Assembly (NCBI RefSeq): GCF_015752285.1
Contig: NZ_JADOUY010000007.1
Location: 45,500 to 109,499 of the forward strand
Direction of reading: 5' to 3'
Source of the DNA: Mycetocola_A sp015752285
GTDB lineage: Bacteria > Actinomycetota > Actinomycetes > Actinomycetales > Microbacteriaceae
DNA: 64,000 nt
The notes below the pieces were generated by a model that was not told the DNA's origin, searched no databases, and saw only the letters and a program-made list of their open reading frames with translations. How positions within the stretch are numbered: the first letter of the stretch is position 1; each line of letters opens with the position of its first letter. This document shows positions 17,528 through 27,047 of this stretch, one piece after another. A program made the position numbers and the translations under genes.

Positions 17528-19156
17528 TTACTTGCTCAGGGGTGCGTAACGGAACTTGAACGACGCATCGAGGGTAACCCCGTCGACGTCTGCTCCGGCA
17601 ACGGCGACCTGAGATCCCTGGAGGTACGGCACCGTCGAGAGGTCCTCGGCAACCTTCGCCTGGATCTCTTCGAACACGCTCGCGCGCTCATCGGGGTCGA
17701 CAGTCGATGCCTGCTCGAGGATCAGGTCGTTGACTTCCTGGTTGGCGTAGTGGTTCGCCAGGAAGTTCTCGATGAGGAAGAACGGTGTCAGGTAGTTGTC
17801 ACCGTCGGAGTAGTCCGGGAACCAACCCAGCTGGTACGCCGGGTAGACGTCGCTCGAGCGATCCTTCGAGTACTGAACCCACTCGGTGGTCTGCAGGTTG
17901 ACCGTGAACAGTCCGGATGCCTCGAGCTGCGACTTGATGAGCGCGTACTCGTCGCCAGACGACGGACCGTAGTGGTCGTTCGAGTACTGCAGGTTCAGTT
18001 CGACGGGCTCGGTGATGCCGGCGGCTTCGAGCCGCTCCGCTGCCTTCTCTTCGGAGGGCGCTCCGCTGCCGTCGCCGTACAGGTCCTTCAGCACCGTGGT
18101 GGCGCCGGTCAGGCCTTCAGGCATGAACGAGTAGAGCGGGGTGTATGTGCCCTTGTAGACCTCGTCTGCGATCTCCTCGCGGTCGATGAGGTCTGCGACC
18201 GCCTGACGGACGGCGAGGGCCTTGGCCGGGTCGGCCTCAGCGGTCGTCGCGCCGAACGGCTGCGTGTTGAAGTTGAAGACGATGTAGCGGATCTCTCCAC
18301 CAGGGCCCTGGTGGACCGTCACGTCATCGTTGCCCTCGAGGTCGGCGATGTCCGTAGCGCTGAGGCTGCGGAATGCCACATCGATGTCGCCCTCCTGCAC
18401 GGCGAGCTTGAGGTTCGACGACTCGGCGTAGTACTTCACGTTGACCGTCTCGGTCTCGGCGGCACCAAGAAGACCCTCGTAGTCGGGGTTCGCCTTGTAC
18501 GAGATCAGGTTGTTGAAGTCGTAACTCGCGATCGTGTACTGGCCGGCGAATGCTTCACCGTCGACGATCTCATCGTCTGGGGTGAGTGCGTCTGCTGCGA
18601 AGACCTCTTCATCGACGATGGGGCCCGCAGGGCTCGACAGGATCTGGGCGAAGACCTGGTCGTTCTCCTGCTTGAGGTTGAACACCACGGTGGTGTCGTC
18701 AGGGGTGTCGACACTGTCGAGGTTGTAGAGCAGGGAGGATGGACCGTTCTCGTCGGCGATCGCCAGCTGGCGGTCGAACGAGAACTTCACGTCGCTCGAG
18801 GTGAGTTCGTTGCCGTTTGCCCACGTCAGCCCCTCCTTGAGAGTGACGGTGTACTCGGTCGGCGCCGTGAACTCGGCCGTCTCGGCGATGTCGGGCTCGA
18901 CGTCCGGGCTGCCGTACGGCGTGTTCATGAGGAACGGGAACACCTGGTTCATGACGGCGAACGAGCCGTTGTCGTACGAGCCTGCCGGGTCGAGAGTCGT
19001 GACCTTGTCGGTGGTACCGATGGTGATCGACGACGCGCCTTCGCCTGATGAGTTGTTGCCCGAGGTGCCTGCGCAGCCGGAGATCGCGAGGGTGGTGACA
19101 GCGAATGCTGCTGTGACCGTTGCGATGCGCCTGCCGTTGGTGGATGCGGATGCCAT
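17528..19156 (-). CDS. Peptide ABC transporter substrate-binding lipoprotein (SBP family 5, DppA-like)
   Basis: Exported lipoprotein of 542 residues that captures peptides for the DppBC-DF importer. The signal peptide ends in the lipobox TTLAISGC. The mature protein shows SBP-5 features: TTDKVTTLDPAGSYDNGS, YTVTLKEGLTWANGNELTSSDVKFSFDR and the later LGWFPDYSDGDNYLTPFF. The ATG at 19156 is preceded by Shine-Dalgarno GGGGAG and gives a normal signal sequence; the longer upstream reading has none. It is the first and probably best expressed gene of the operon, separated from dppB by two hairpins. Confidence 0.93.
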   Translation of the reverse strand: MASASTNGRRIATVTAAFAVTTLAISGCAGTSGNNSSGEGASSITIGTTDKVTTLDPAGSYDNGSFAVMNQVFPFLMNTPYGSPDVEPDIAETAEFTAPTEYTVTLKEGLTWANGNELTSSDVKFSFDRQLAIADENGPSSLLYNLDSVDTPDDTTVVFNLKQENDQVFAQILSSPAGPIVDEEVFAADALTPDDEIVDGEAFAGQYTIASYDFNNLISYKANPDYEGLLGAAETETVNVKYYAESSNLKLAVQEGDIDVAFRSLSATDIADLEGNDDVTVHQGPGGEIRYIVFNFNTQPFGATTAEADPAKALAVRQAVADLIDREEIADEVYKGTYTPLYSFMPEGLTGATTVLKDLYGDGSGAPSEEKAAERLEAAGITEPVELNLQYSNDHYGPSSGDEYALIKSQLEASGLFTVNLQTTEWVQYSKDRSSDVYPAYQLGWFPDYSDGDNYLTPFFLIENFLANHYANQEVNDLILEQASTVDPDERASVFEEIQAKVAEDLSTVPYLQGSQVAVAGADVDGVTLDASFKFRYAPLSK

Positions 19157-19354
19157 ATCCGTCTCCCCTTCTGTGAATGTGCGGACAGAGGGCGCGAGAA
19201 GACAGTGTCCTGCCGCGCCGCAGTGCTTGGTGTGTTCTCTTACTAGCACAGGACGATGCAGCATGTGTGGCTCTTCGCGTCTGATGGCGCGGGATTTACA
19301 CATTCGCAACAATACGGCGCAGATACTGCGACGCAGTGCGGCGCGATGGGCGGA

Positions 19355-19392
19355 AACAAAAAATCCCGGCTCCCTTTTTCAAGGGAGCCGGG
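19355..19392 (-). terminator. Intrinsic terminator after tRNA-Glu
   Basis: On the minus strand a perfect 12-bp stem (19381-19392 with 19365-19376, CCCGGCTCCCTT / AAGGGAGCCGGG), 4-nt loop, is followed by ATTTTTTGTTT. It lies 7 bp downstream of the tRNA 3' end and is a strong rho-independent terminator. Confidence 0.9.
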
Positions 19393-19399
19393 TGTGTTG

Positions 19400-19472
19400 T
19401 GACCCCAACGGGATTTGAACCCGTGTTACCGCCGTGAGAGGGCGACGTCCTAGGCCGCTAAACGATGGGGCC
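19400..19472 (-). tRNA. tRNA-Glu (anticodon CTC)
   Basis: The minus strand gives a 73-nt cloverleaf: acceptor GGCCCCA pairing with TGGGGTC, D arm TTTAGCGGCCTAGGACG, anticodon loop CTCTCAC with CTC at positions 34-36, and T arm ACGGGTTCAAATCCCGT. CCA is not encoded. It reads GAG codons. A terminator follows directly. Confidence 0.95.
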
Positions 19473-19513
19473 GGAAACAACGTGTTCGAGTATGGCACAC
19501 GAATCGGCGCCGA

Positions 19514-20425
19514 TCAAATTGGCTCAGGGCCGAGAACGAGGAGCGCTCCCGGCAGAATTTCGACCTCGATCGGAAGCGCCCCGATCCGCTCCCCGTCGGC
19601 GTACGCGACCACCCCTGGGGCGTCGATCCTGATGCGTCTGAGCGATGAAAAAGACACCACGTCGAGCTCGGTATGCGTGCCAGAGAATACTTTCGGAAAG
19701 AAGCGGAGCAGCCGCAACCGGCTGAGTGGAGCGACGGTGAACAGGTCGAGCACGCCGTCGTCGATGTGCGCGTCCGGCGCGATTCTCATGCCCCCGCCGA
19801 TCGACACGTTGTTCGCTACCGAGACGAGAACGGCGTCGATACTGAGGGGGCGGCCGTCTATCGTCAATTCGTATCTGCGCGGGGCGAGCGACACGAGTTC
19901 ACGGAGCAGCGCGAACGTATACCGGCTCTTGCCGCGCGGCCAATGCCAGGAGTTCGCCCGATCGTTGACGAGGGCGTCGAAGCCGGCCGAGACCACGCCG
20001 GTGAACCGGGTCTGGACGACCCCGTGGCTGATCAGGCCGACGTCGATACTCCGAGCGGGGCGTGCCAGGGCGTGCAGGAGCATCCGGATGGCCGAGGTGG
20101 TGTCGTCGGTCGGGATACCGAGCCCGCGGGCGGTGTCGTTGCCCGTTCCGCTCGGGACGATGCCCAGAACGACCCCGCTGTCGCCGATGACGTTGACTCC
20201 CAGGCTGACCATCCCGTCTCCTCCGACGACGATGAGGGCCTCGATGCTGTCGTCGATCGCTCGGGCGATGCCGGCGCGCAGCAGTTCAGCGTTGACCGCC
20301 TGAAGCACCGTGACGCGAAATCCGGCGGCCGAGAGGGCGGAGACCACGGTCGGTCCGACGTCACGGGTACGGCCGAACGACGCGGTCGGATTGATGGCCA
20401 CAGCGATGTGACGGCTCGATTTCAC
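19514..20425 (-). CDS. Diacylglycerol kinase-family lipid kinase
   Basis: Cytoplasmic or membrane-associated lipid kinase of 303 residues. The DAGK catalytic domain is clear: INPTASFGRTR near the N-terminus, the nucleotide-binding LIVVGGDGMVSLGVNV and VLGIVPSGTGNDTARGLGIP. The C-terminal half has the beta-sandwich segment GGMRIAPDAHIDDGVLDLF typical of DgkB/YegS proteins. The start is GTG at 20425. Substrate (diacylglycerol or another lipid alcohol) cannot be told from sequence. It is divergent from the metallo-hydrolase gene, with 76 bp between starts. Confidence 0.87.
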   Translation of the reverse strand: MKSSRHIAVAINPTASFGRTRDVGPTVVSALSAAGFRVTVLQAVNAELLRAGIARAIDDSIEALIVVGGDGMVSLGVNVIGDSGVVLGIVPSGTGNDTARGLGIPTDDTTSAIRMLLHALARPARSIDVGLISHGVVQTRFTGVVSAGFDALVNDRANSWHWPRGKSRYTFALLRELVSLAPRRYELTIDGRPLSIDAVLVSVANNVSIGGGMRIAPDAHIDDGVLDLFTVAPLSRLRLLRFFPKVFSGTHTELDVVSFSSLRRIRIDAPGVVAYADGERIGALPIEVEILPGALLVLGPEPI

Positions 20426-20501
20426 CAGTGAAGTATGGCACCGCTGTCAAGGCCTGCGCGTCGCCTTGAAAGCGACCGGCGCACGGGGTTAGCTCGTCAG
20501 C

Positions 20502-21140
20502 ATGAGACTGACCAAGCTGGAACACGCCGCCCTGATCCTCGAAGAAAACGGACGGAAACTCTTCATCGACCCCGGTTCGTTCACAACGGCGATCACCGAA
20601 GCCGCACAGACCGTCGCAATCGTGATCACCCATGAGCATCCCGACCACTGGACTCCCGAACAGCTCGACCGCATTCTCGGCAAGAACCCTGATGCCCAGA
20701 TCTTCGGCCCTGCTGGCGTGGCCGCTGCGGCGGGAACTGTTCCGGTTCGGGTGGTCAAGGCGGGCGACGTGGTCGACGTCGGTCCGTTCACCCTCGAGTT
20801 CTTCGGCGAGAAGCACGCCGTGATTCACGAGACCATCCCGGTCGTCGACAATGTGGGCGTTCTCGTCAATGGTTCTGTCTACTACGGCGGCGACTCGTAC
20901 ACGGTTCCGGTCGGGGTCGCCGTCGACGTCCACGCGGTTCCGGCCGGCGCACCCTGGTTGAAGATCGGCGACGTCATGGATTACGTGCTCGCCGTGAAAC
21001 CGAAGCGGAGCTTCCCGACACACGAGATGACCCTCTCGAAGGCAGGAAAAGAGATGGCAAACGCCCGGATCACGTGGGCGACGGAGCAGAACGACGGCGA
21101 GTTCTATCCTCTCGCTCCCGGCGACACGCTCGACATCTAG
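20502..21140 (+). CDS. MBL-fold metal-dependent hydrolase (UlaG-like)
   Basis: Predicted cytoplasmic hydrolase of 212 residues with the metallo-beta-lactamase metal-binding motif ITHEHPDHWTPEQLDR (HxHxDH), a second metal ligand region FFGEKHAVIHET and the late YYGGDSYTVP and FPTHEMTLSKAG segments. It starts MRLTKLEHAALILEENG, typical of the small UlaG-like subgroup. The substrate is unknown. It stands alone between divergent dgk and convergent histidine kinase, with 10 bp between the stops. Confidence 0.82.
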   Translation: MRLTKLEHAALILEENGRKLFIDPGSFTTAITEAAQTVAIVITHEHPDHWTPEQLDRILGKNPDAQIFGPAGVAAAAGTVPVRVVKAGDVVDVGPFTLEFFGEKHAVIHETIPVVDNVGVLVNGSVYYGGDSYTVPVGVAVDVHAVPAGAPWLKIGDVMDYVLAVKPKRSFPTHEMTLSKAGKEMANARITWATEQNDGEFYPLAPGDTLDI

Positions 21141-21150
21141 ACCGGCGACG

Positions 21151-22899
21151 TCACGCGGGCGTCGATGGCAGCCGCATCGTGAACACGGTCCCGTCTCCTT
21201 CGACGCTCGCGACATCCAGTTCTCCTCCGTGCGCCTGCACGATGGCTTTGGTGATGACGAGTCCGAGCCCGACACCGGGTACCGCGTTGGCGGTTGCCGT
21301 CGTCGCCCGGAAGAACCGGGTGAACAGCTGATCCAGCTCGGCGGCCGGTATGCCGATCCCGGTGTCGCTGATGGTGATCTCCAGCGGTCCCCGCCCGGAA
21401 GGCTCGACGAGACCGACCCTCACGGTGCCGCCCCGTGGCGTGAATTTGATCGCGTTCGACACCAGATTGTCGACGGCCTGCCCCAGCCGACCTCGATCAC
21501 CACTGATCACCAGTGGACTCGATGCACCCTGAGCGGTGAGGCGAACTCCCGCAGCCTCGGCCATCGGGCGTGCCGAATCGACAGCGCTCGTGACGAGCTC
21601 CCCCGCGGCTACGTCGCCCACGGTGAGCGGGAATCCGCCTGACCCTGCCTGCGCCGTGAACAGCAGATCGCCGACCAGACCGAGCAAGCGGTGAGCGTTC
21701 CGTTCGGCGACGCCGAGGTAGAGCTGCTGCGTGGCAGAAAGCGGCGCCCCGTCTTCGTCCTTCATCAGCTCGAGATAGCCGAGGATCGAGCTGAGCGGCG
21801 TCCGAAGTTCGTGGGACACCAGCCCGACGAATTCGTCTTTCAACCGGGAGACTTCGACGGAGTCGGTGATGTCGGTTGCGACGAAGATGTAACCGGTGGA
21901 TGCTCCGGTGGTGTCGATGCGAGGGGTGACCGCTACCTCGACCGGAAACTCGGATCCGTCGCTGCGGCGGTAGGTCCAGTCGTGGATCTCGCCGATCCCG
22001 AGTCGTGCGGACTCCACCAGCGCAGAGAAGCCGGGATTGAGGACGGTCGCACCCGGAGGGTAGTTGAGTTCCCGCGAACGCGACTCAAGCTCGTCCTCCC
22101 GATGAAGATCGAGGATCGATGTGCGCCCGATCGTGTCGTCGGCGGAACGCCCGAGCATGGCAGCGGCGCCGGGGTTCCACACGGTGATCATCCCGCGCAG
22201 GTCGGTCCCGATGATCGCCTGGACGGTGACCGCATCGAGCACGCTGCCGGAGAGTTCGTTCGCCTTGCGGAGTTCGAGGCCAGACAGGTGCAGTCGGTCG
22301 GACTGTTCATGAGCATCGGTAAGGCTTCTCTCGCGTTCCTCTGCCAGAGCGTGGATGGATGCGAACTGGACACGGTTCTGTCGCGACATCTCGTTGATGA
22401 CCGCAGCGACGACGGTGAAGACGAATGGCGCGATGATCCCGCGCACCCACTCGGTCTGACTATCGGGCACCTCACCGAGCATCATGAACGGCATCATGAC
22501 TGCCACGGCCGTGCCCAGGCCGGCAACGGCAATCCACCGCCGTCCCTCCTCGGCGGCGATCCAGATCACCGGCAGAATGATGAGCGAGGAGAACAGCGAC
22601 GACGCTCCCCCGGTACCCACCCGAAGCAGGGCGATGGCCAAGAGCGCCGCGAGGGGAACCGCTGTTGCCCACTCCCGCGACACCGGTCGACGGCCGAACG
22701 CATACGCCAGCACGACGGAGAAGGTGCCGACGAGGATCGAACCGACGAACGCGACGGGCTGCGTCACCGGCACGTTCTGCTCGAAGAGCGTGACCAGTAC
22801 AGCGACGACGAGTGCGATGACCGTCGGAACGTGCTTGAGCAGCGGGCTCGGCTGATTGACGCTGATCAACGCGCCGATCTTCGCGAAAAGCGATTTCAC
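21151..22899 (-). CDS. Membrane-bound PAS-containing sensor histidine kinase
   Basis: Sensor kinase of 582 residues. The N-terminal about 175 residues contain some six hydrophobic segments (HVPTVIALVVAVLVTLFEQ and LAALLAIALLRVG are examples). They are followed by a coiled linker and a PAS domain (IIGTDLRGMITVWNPGAAAM to YIFVATDITD). The H-box is EFVGLVSHELRTPLSSILGY with the phospho-acceptor His, then N-box DNLVSNAIKFTPRGG, G1 ISDTGIGIPAAELD and G2 GVGLGLVITKAIVQAHGG. It overlaps the upstream receiver gene by 4 bp. Signal unknown. Confidence 0.9.
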   Translation of the reverse strand: MKSLFAKIGALISVNQPSPLLKHVPTVIALVVAVLVTLFEQNVPVTQPVAFVGSILVGTFSVVLAYAFGRRPVSREWATAVPLAALLAIALLRVGTGGASSLFSSLIILPVIWIAAEEGRRWIAVAGLGTAVAVMMPFMMLGEVPDSQTEWVRGIIAPFVFTVVAAVINEMSRQNRVQFASIHALAEERERSLTDAHEQSDRLHLSGLELRKANELSGSVLDAVTVQAIIGTDLRGMITVWNPGAAAMLGRSADDTIGRTSILDLHREDELESRSRELNYPPGATVLNPGFSALVESARLGIGEIHDWTYRRSDGSEFPVEVAVTPRIDTTGASTGYIFVATDITDSVEVSRLKDEFVGLVSHELRTPLSSILGYLELMKDEDGAPLSATQQLYLGVAERNAHRLLGLVGDLLFTAQAGSGGFPLTVGDVAAGELVTSAVDSARPMAEAAGVRLTAQGASSPLVISGDRGRLGQAVDNLVSNAIKFTPRGGTVRVGLVEPSGRGPLEITISDTGIGIPAAELDQLFTRFFRATTATANAVPGVGLGLVITKAIVQAHGGELDVASVEGDGTVFTMRLPSTPA

Positions 22900-23297
22900 T
22901 CCGCCCGATTCCGTCCGGCGGAGAGGGTGATGATCTTCTCGGCGAGTAGCCGAGGACTGAATGGTTTCGGCATGAAGTCGTCTGCACCTGCCGCGACTCC
23001 CGCATCACGGGACGGGCCGCTGACCCCGGCGGAAAGCAGCAGGACGGGGATGTCCGAGAGGGTCGGATCGTTCTTGACCAGCCGGCAGACCTCCAACCCA
23101 CTCATGCCGGGCATCGAGACGTCAAGCACGATGAGGTCAGGATGCTGCTCGGTGATCGCCCGCCATGCCTCTTCACCATCGGATGCCACGGCAGCCAGTT
23201 CACAACCGGCCTTGCGTACGGCGATACCGACGAGCATCCGCATGTCAGCGTCGTCGTCGGCGATGACCACCCGGGGGAGCCTGGTCGGTGAGGTCAC
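22896..23297 (-). CDS. Stand-alone response-regulator receiver protein
   Basis: Single CheY-like receiver domain, 133 residues, no output domain. Acidic pocket VVIADDDADMRML, phospho-acceptor Asp in LIVLDVSMPGMSGLEV, Thr/Ser switch in VLLLSAGVSG and Lys in DDFMPKPFSPRLL are all present. The GTG at 23297 is preferred: it gives a GTGA 4-bp overlap with the upstream receiver gene and has Shine-Dalgarno GGAGGA four bases upstream. An in-frame ATG at 23321 is an alternative. It is followed by the sensor kinase with a 4-bp overlap. Confidence 0.88.
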   Translation of the reverse strand: MTSPTRLPRVVIADDDADMRMLVGIAVRKAGCELAAVASDGEEAWRAITEQHPDLIVLDVSMPGMSGLEVCRLVKNDPTLSDIPVLLLSAGVSGPSRDAGVAAGADDFMPKPFSPRLLAEKIITLSAGRNRAE

Positions 23298-23656
23298 ATC
23301 GTCCTCCAGCTCGGCAGACATTCTTCGAGGACCGCTTCGACCTGCGCGCGGGTGAACGGTTTGGGAAGCGCACCGTCGGACTCGGGGTACTCCGTCGGGT
23401 CGAGCACGCTCGTCACCACGATGGCGCAGTCCGGTTGTTCGCTCCTGAGCTGATCGACGAAGGCCTGCCCGTCCATGCCCGGCAGGAACAGGTCGACGAC
23501 GGCGAGTGCCGGGGCGTGCGCGCGATACGCGAGCGTTGCCACCTCCGCCGACTCGGCGACCACGACGACGCATCCGGCTCGCTCGAAATTCAGTCGAAGC
23601 AGGTCACGCTGGTCGGCGTTGTCCTCGACAACCAGGACGAGCGGCGATCCCGTCAT
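23294..23656 (-). CDS. Stand-alone response-regulator receiver protein (second)
   Basis: Another single-domain receiver, 120 residues: VLVVEDNADQRDLLRL, phospho-acceptor Asp in LAVVDLFLPGMDGQAF, IVVTSV and the conserved Lys in GALPKPFTRAQ. The ATG at 23656 (MTGSPLVLVV) fits the fold start. It is the first gene of a coupled receiver-receiver-kinase operon. None of the three proteins has a DNA-binding or enzymatic output, so the signal must leave through protein contacts or a phosphorelay partner elsewhere. Confidence 0.87.
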   Translation of the reverse strand: MTGSPLVLVVEDNADQRDLLRLNFERAGCVVVVAESAEVATLAYRAHAPALAVVDLFLPGMDGQAFVDQLRSEQPDCAIVVTSVLDPTEYPESDGALPKPFTRAQVEAVLEECLPSWRTM

Positions 23657-23983
23657 CGAAGCAGCGCTCCGGGCACCGGGGTGACAGCGGATGGGGCGGC
23701 CATGGAGTGACCTTTCAGGTTCGGACTCGGGTCCCACTGAGCCACAGCGCCTCGGGCGTTCCGGCGTGTCGTGAGGTACGAGTCACAACTGATCACGCAC
23801 AGGACACAACAATATCCGACTCGCATAACCGGCACGGTACGGGGATGCGGCCGTTACACCACGGGCGGCTTCGACACCACAGGCGGCGCTCCGTTACCGA
23901 TTAGCGCAGATAGCAGGCATACTCGGAACCGCGGGACGGTCGACCGCCGCTCCGTACGCCCCGGACCAGAGGAACACCACACG

Positions 23984-26236
23984 ATGACTGACGAACCGGA
24001 GATCGAGCCGATCGAGATCACTTACGACGAGGATCTCTATCCGGCCAGACCGAAACGTCTGCGTCCGCGCTCCAACATGCGAGCGAGCAGCATCCGCCGG
24101 TCGTTCTCCGACCCGCGATCCGCTGACGCGTCGAACCCGTCCTATGTGGAATGGCTCACCCGCCAGTCCATGCTGCGAGATGCCGAGGTTCTTGGCCGTG
24201 GATTGTCCGGTCAGCCGAGCATGTGGCGGAACCCGTACGCCCGACCGGACGCTCGCCGAGCCATCCGGGTGTCATCCGTCTGGTTCACTGCGTACCCCAT
24301 CTCGCTGATCACCGGTGGCCAGTCCTACCTCGCAGCGCTCGGTGACGACGCGCTGTGGGAGGCTTTCGAGAAAATCGGCATCACGGCCGTGCACACCGGG
24401 CCGGTGAAGCAAGCTGGTGGCATCACCGGCTGGGCCAGCACCGCCAGCGTCGACGGCCACTTCGACAGGATCAGCACGCAGATCGATCCGGCGTTCGGCT
24501 CCGAAGACGAGTTCCGGCAGCTCTCCGATGTCGCAGACCAGCACGGCGGCAGCGTCATCGACGATATCGTCCCCGGCCACACCGGCAAGGGCGCAGACTT
24601 CCGTCTGGCTGAGATGGGCTACAAGGATTACCCGGGTATCTACCATATGGTCGAGATTCCCGAAGAGGACTGGCATGAACTGCCTCCCGTTCCCGACGGG
24701 CGCGACTCCGTCAACCTTGACGTGTCGACGGAAGCCCGCCTCGCGGATCTCGGCTACATCATCGGCCAGCTGCAGCGGGTCATCTTCTACTCCCCCGGTA
24801 CCAAGGAGACCAACTGGAGCGTCACAGCTCCGGTGCTCGGAGCAGACGGCAGGACGCGCCGCTGGGTCTACCTGCATTACTTCAAGCAGGGACAGCCGTC
24901 GATCAACTGGCTGGACCCGACATTCGCCGGGATGCGGCTCGTCATCGGCGATGCCCTGCACTCCCTGGGCGACCTCGGGTCGAGCGCCCTGCGTCTCGAC
25001 GCGAACGGCTTCCTCGGTGTCGAGAAGAGCATCGAAGGTTCGCCCGCCTGGTCGGAGGGGCATCCGCTCTCCGAAGCGGCCAACCACCTCATCGCCGGAA
25101 TGGTGCGCAAGGTCGGTGGCTTCTCGTTCCAGGAGCTGAATCTCACGATGGAAGACATCCGCGACACCGGCCGTGTCGGTGCCGACCTGTCGTATGACTT
25201 CATCAACCGTCCGGCCTACCAGCACGCGCTGGCGGTCGGCGACACCGAGTTCCTGCGCCTGACGCTCCGCACCTCGCTCACAACCGGCGTCGACCCGGTA
25301 GGACTCGTCCACGCCATGCAGAACCATGACGAGCTCACCTACGAACTCGTTCACTGGGCGACGCTGCACCGTGCGGACCTGTACCCGTTCCGCGAGCAGG
25401 AGATGACGGGAGCGCAACTGGCCGAGACCATCCGGGGCGACCTGCTCGAGACGCTCACAGGAGAAGCTGCGGACTACAACCTCGTGTTCACGACGAACGG
25501 CATCGCCTGCACGACGGCATCCGTCATCGCGGCCACGCAGGGGCACACCACCCTGGATGCGATCACCGAGGACCACGTCGACTCGATCCGGCGCGCTCAC
25601 CTGCTTCTCGTCATGTTCAACGCGTGGCAGCCGGGCGTCTTCGCTCTCTCCGCGTGGGATCTTCTCGGCATGCTCCCGCTCCCGGCGGCCGAGGTCCAGG
25701 ACCTCATCGCCGAGGGAGACACCCGCTGGGTGCACCGCGGTGCCCACGACCTCATGGACGTCGACCCCGACGCCACGGTGTCGAGCTCGGGAATGCCGCG
25801 CGGGCGATCGCTCTACGGATCGCTGCCGACGCAGCTCGCCGACGAGGGCTCATTCGCCACCTCGGTGTCTCGTATCCTGTCGATCCGCTCGGCGCTCGGC
25901 ATCGATGTGGGCAGCCAGCTCGACATTCCCGATGTGGCGCACCCGGGCATGCTCGTGATGGTCCACCGTCTCGACGGTGGAGACACCACGCTCGACGACG
26001 CCCAGATCCAGGTCACGGTGCTGAACTTCACCGGTGAATCGATCGAAGGAACTGTGCGTTCCTCATCGTTGATCGCTCGCCGACCGGTCATCGACGCCGA
26101 GTCCGGTCTCGAGATCGGGCGCGTCGACGACCTGGAGAGCTTCTCGGTTCATCTCGAACCGTACGCCGGACTCTGCCTCCTCATCGGAGATGCAGAAGAG
26201 GATGCCTCTGGCTCAGCAGACGACAGCGACGACTGA
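23984..26236 (+). CDS. GH13 alpha-amylase-family enzyme (trehalose synthase-like)
   Basis: Cytoplasmic protein of 750 residues with a (beta/alpha)8 barrel of the GH13 clan. Catalytic residues are in place: nucleophile about D339 in SALRLDANGFLGVE, acid/base about E384 in FSFQELNLTMED, and transition-state Asp about D449 in AMQNHDELTYE. The N-terminus adds about 100 charged residues before FTAYPISLITGGQSYLAALG. The end (VTVLNFTGESIEG...LEPYAGLCLL) is a C-terminal beta domain. It is related to maltose alpha-glucosyltransferases but longer. The ATG at 23984 follows AGAGGAA. Confidence 0.78.
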   Translation: MTDEPEIEPIEITYDEDLYPARPKRLRPRSNMRASSIRRSFSDPRSADASNPSYVEWLTRQSMLRDAEVLGRGLSGQPSMWRNPYARPDARRAIRVSSVWFTAYPISLITGGQSYLAALGDDALWEAFEKIGITAVHTGPVKQAGGITGWASTASVDGHFDRISTQIDPAFGSEDEFRQLSDVADQHGGSVIDDIVPGHTGKGADFRLAEMGYKDYPGIYHMVEIPEEDWHELPPVPDGRDSVNLDVSTEARLADLGYIIGQLQRVIFYSPGTKETNWSVTAPVLGADGRTRRWVYLHYFKQGQPSINWLDPTFAGMRLVIGDALHSLGDLGSSALRLDANGFLGVEKSIEGSPAWSEGHPLSEAANHLIAGMVRKVGGFSFQELNLTMEDIRDTGRVGADLSYDFINRPAYQHALAVGDTEFLRLTLRTSLTTGVDPVGLVHAMQNHDELTYELVHWATLHRADLYPFREQEMTGAQLAETIRGDLLETLTGEAADYNLVFTTNGIACTTASVIAATQGHTTLDAITEDHVDSIRRAHLLLVMFNAWQPGVFALSAWDLLGMLPLPAAEVQDLIAEGDTRWVHRGAHDLMDVDPDATVSSSGMPRGRSLYGSLPTQLADEGSFATSVSRILSIRSALGIDVGSQLDIPDVAHPGMLVMVHRLDGGDTTLDDAQIQVTVLNFTGESIEGTVRSSSLIARRPVIDAESGLEIGRVDDLESFSVHLEPYAGLCLLIGDAEEDASGSADDSDD

Positions 26237-26302
26237 CCGTGATTCGCCGGCCGGACCATCCGGCCGGCGGATCAGATCCGTTCGTTCGGCCGACCGCCTG
26301 GG

Positions 26303-26965
26303 TCAGTACAGCGTGACCCCGCGGAACGCCATCCACGGCGCCGGATCCACGAAGACGCCGCCGACCCGGATCTTGAGGTCGAGGTGGCAGCCCGTGGCGA
26401 CGCCGGTTGCTCCGACGTTGGCGACCACGGTGCCCGCCTTGACCTGCTGGCCGACCTTCATCTTGAGCGAGCCGACCTGAGCGTGACCGTAGACGGATGA
26501 GACGCCGGCCCCGTGGTCGACGATGACCCGCTGCCCGAATGCACCTCCGTCACCGGAGAAGGTCACCACCCCGGGTGAGACGGCTTTGATCGCTGTGCCG
26601 CACGGTGAACCGAAGTCGATCCCCTCGTGGATCGTCGACGAGCATCCGGCCGGGTTGCAGATGATCGGCCGAGGCCCGAACTTCGACGTCACCCGTCCGG
26701 GAACGGGACGGAGCCACTGGGCGTTTGCGTCGTGCATGTAGTTTCCGTCGGTGCTGACAGCGGCGGGAACTGCCCCGGGGAGCGCTGTCGGTGCGATCGC
26801 GTGAGCGGGAAGCGCTGCGGCTCCGACGAGCGCAGGGACGGCGAGGAGGAGCACGGCTGTCGCCCGGAGTGTGCGCTTCGGCCGTGCCGCGCGCGGTGCC
26901 ACCGAACGCCCCCGACTCAGACGACCCCGGATCCCGAACGTCGATCGGAAGAGCGGATCGGTCAT
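26303..26965 (-). CDS. Secreted M23-family metallopeptidase
   Basis: Exported peptidoglycan hydrolase-like protein, 220 residues. It has an Arg-rich N-terminus followed by a signal segment (TAVLLLAVPALVGAAAL, PAHA). The LytM domain shows the zinc ligands in TIHEGIDFGSPCGTA and TGCHLDLKIRVGG, with VDHGAGVSSVYGHAQVG between them. ICNPAGCSS may form a disulfide. The ATG at 26965 gives the shortest normal signal peptide. It is clearly paralogous to the protein at 44745-45653 through the whole C-terminal domain. Confidence 0.87.
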   Translation of the reverse strand: MTDPLFRSTFGIRGRLSRGRSVAPRAARPKRTLRATAVLLLAVPALVGAAALPAHAIAPTALPGAVPAAVSTDGNYMHDANAQWLRPVPGRVTSKFGPRPIICNPAGCSSTIHEGIDFGSPCGTAIKAVSPGVVTFSGDGGAFGQRVIVDHGAGVSSVYGHAQVGSLKMKVGQQVKAGTVVANVGATGVATGCHLDLKIRVGGVFVDPAPWMAFRGVTLY

Positions 26966-27047
26966 GGGGAATTCCTGTCGGTCGATGCGGATCGGGAAAA
27001 ACGTCAGCGACCGCGGATCCCCACAGTCCGGTACACAGTCTCGCACC

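Noticed and set aside
17456..19048. 530-codon plus-strand frame opposite dppA
   Set aside because: Repetitive V/R/E/G-rich translation without motifs, antisense to a clear binding lipoprotein.
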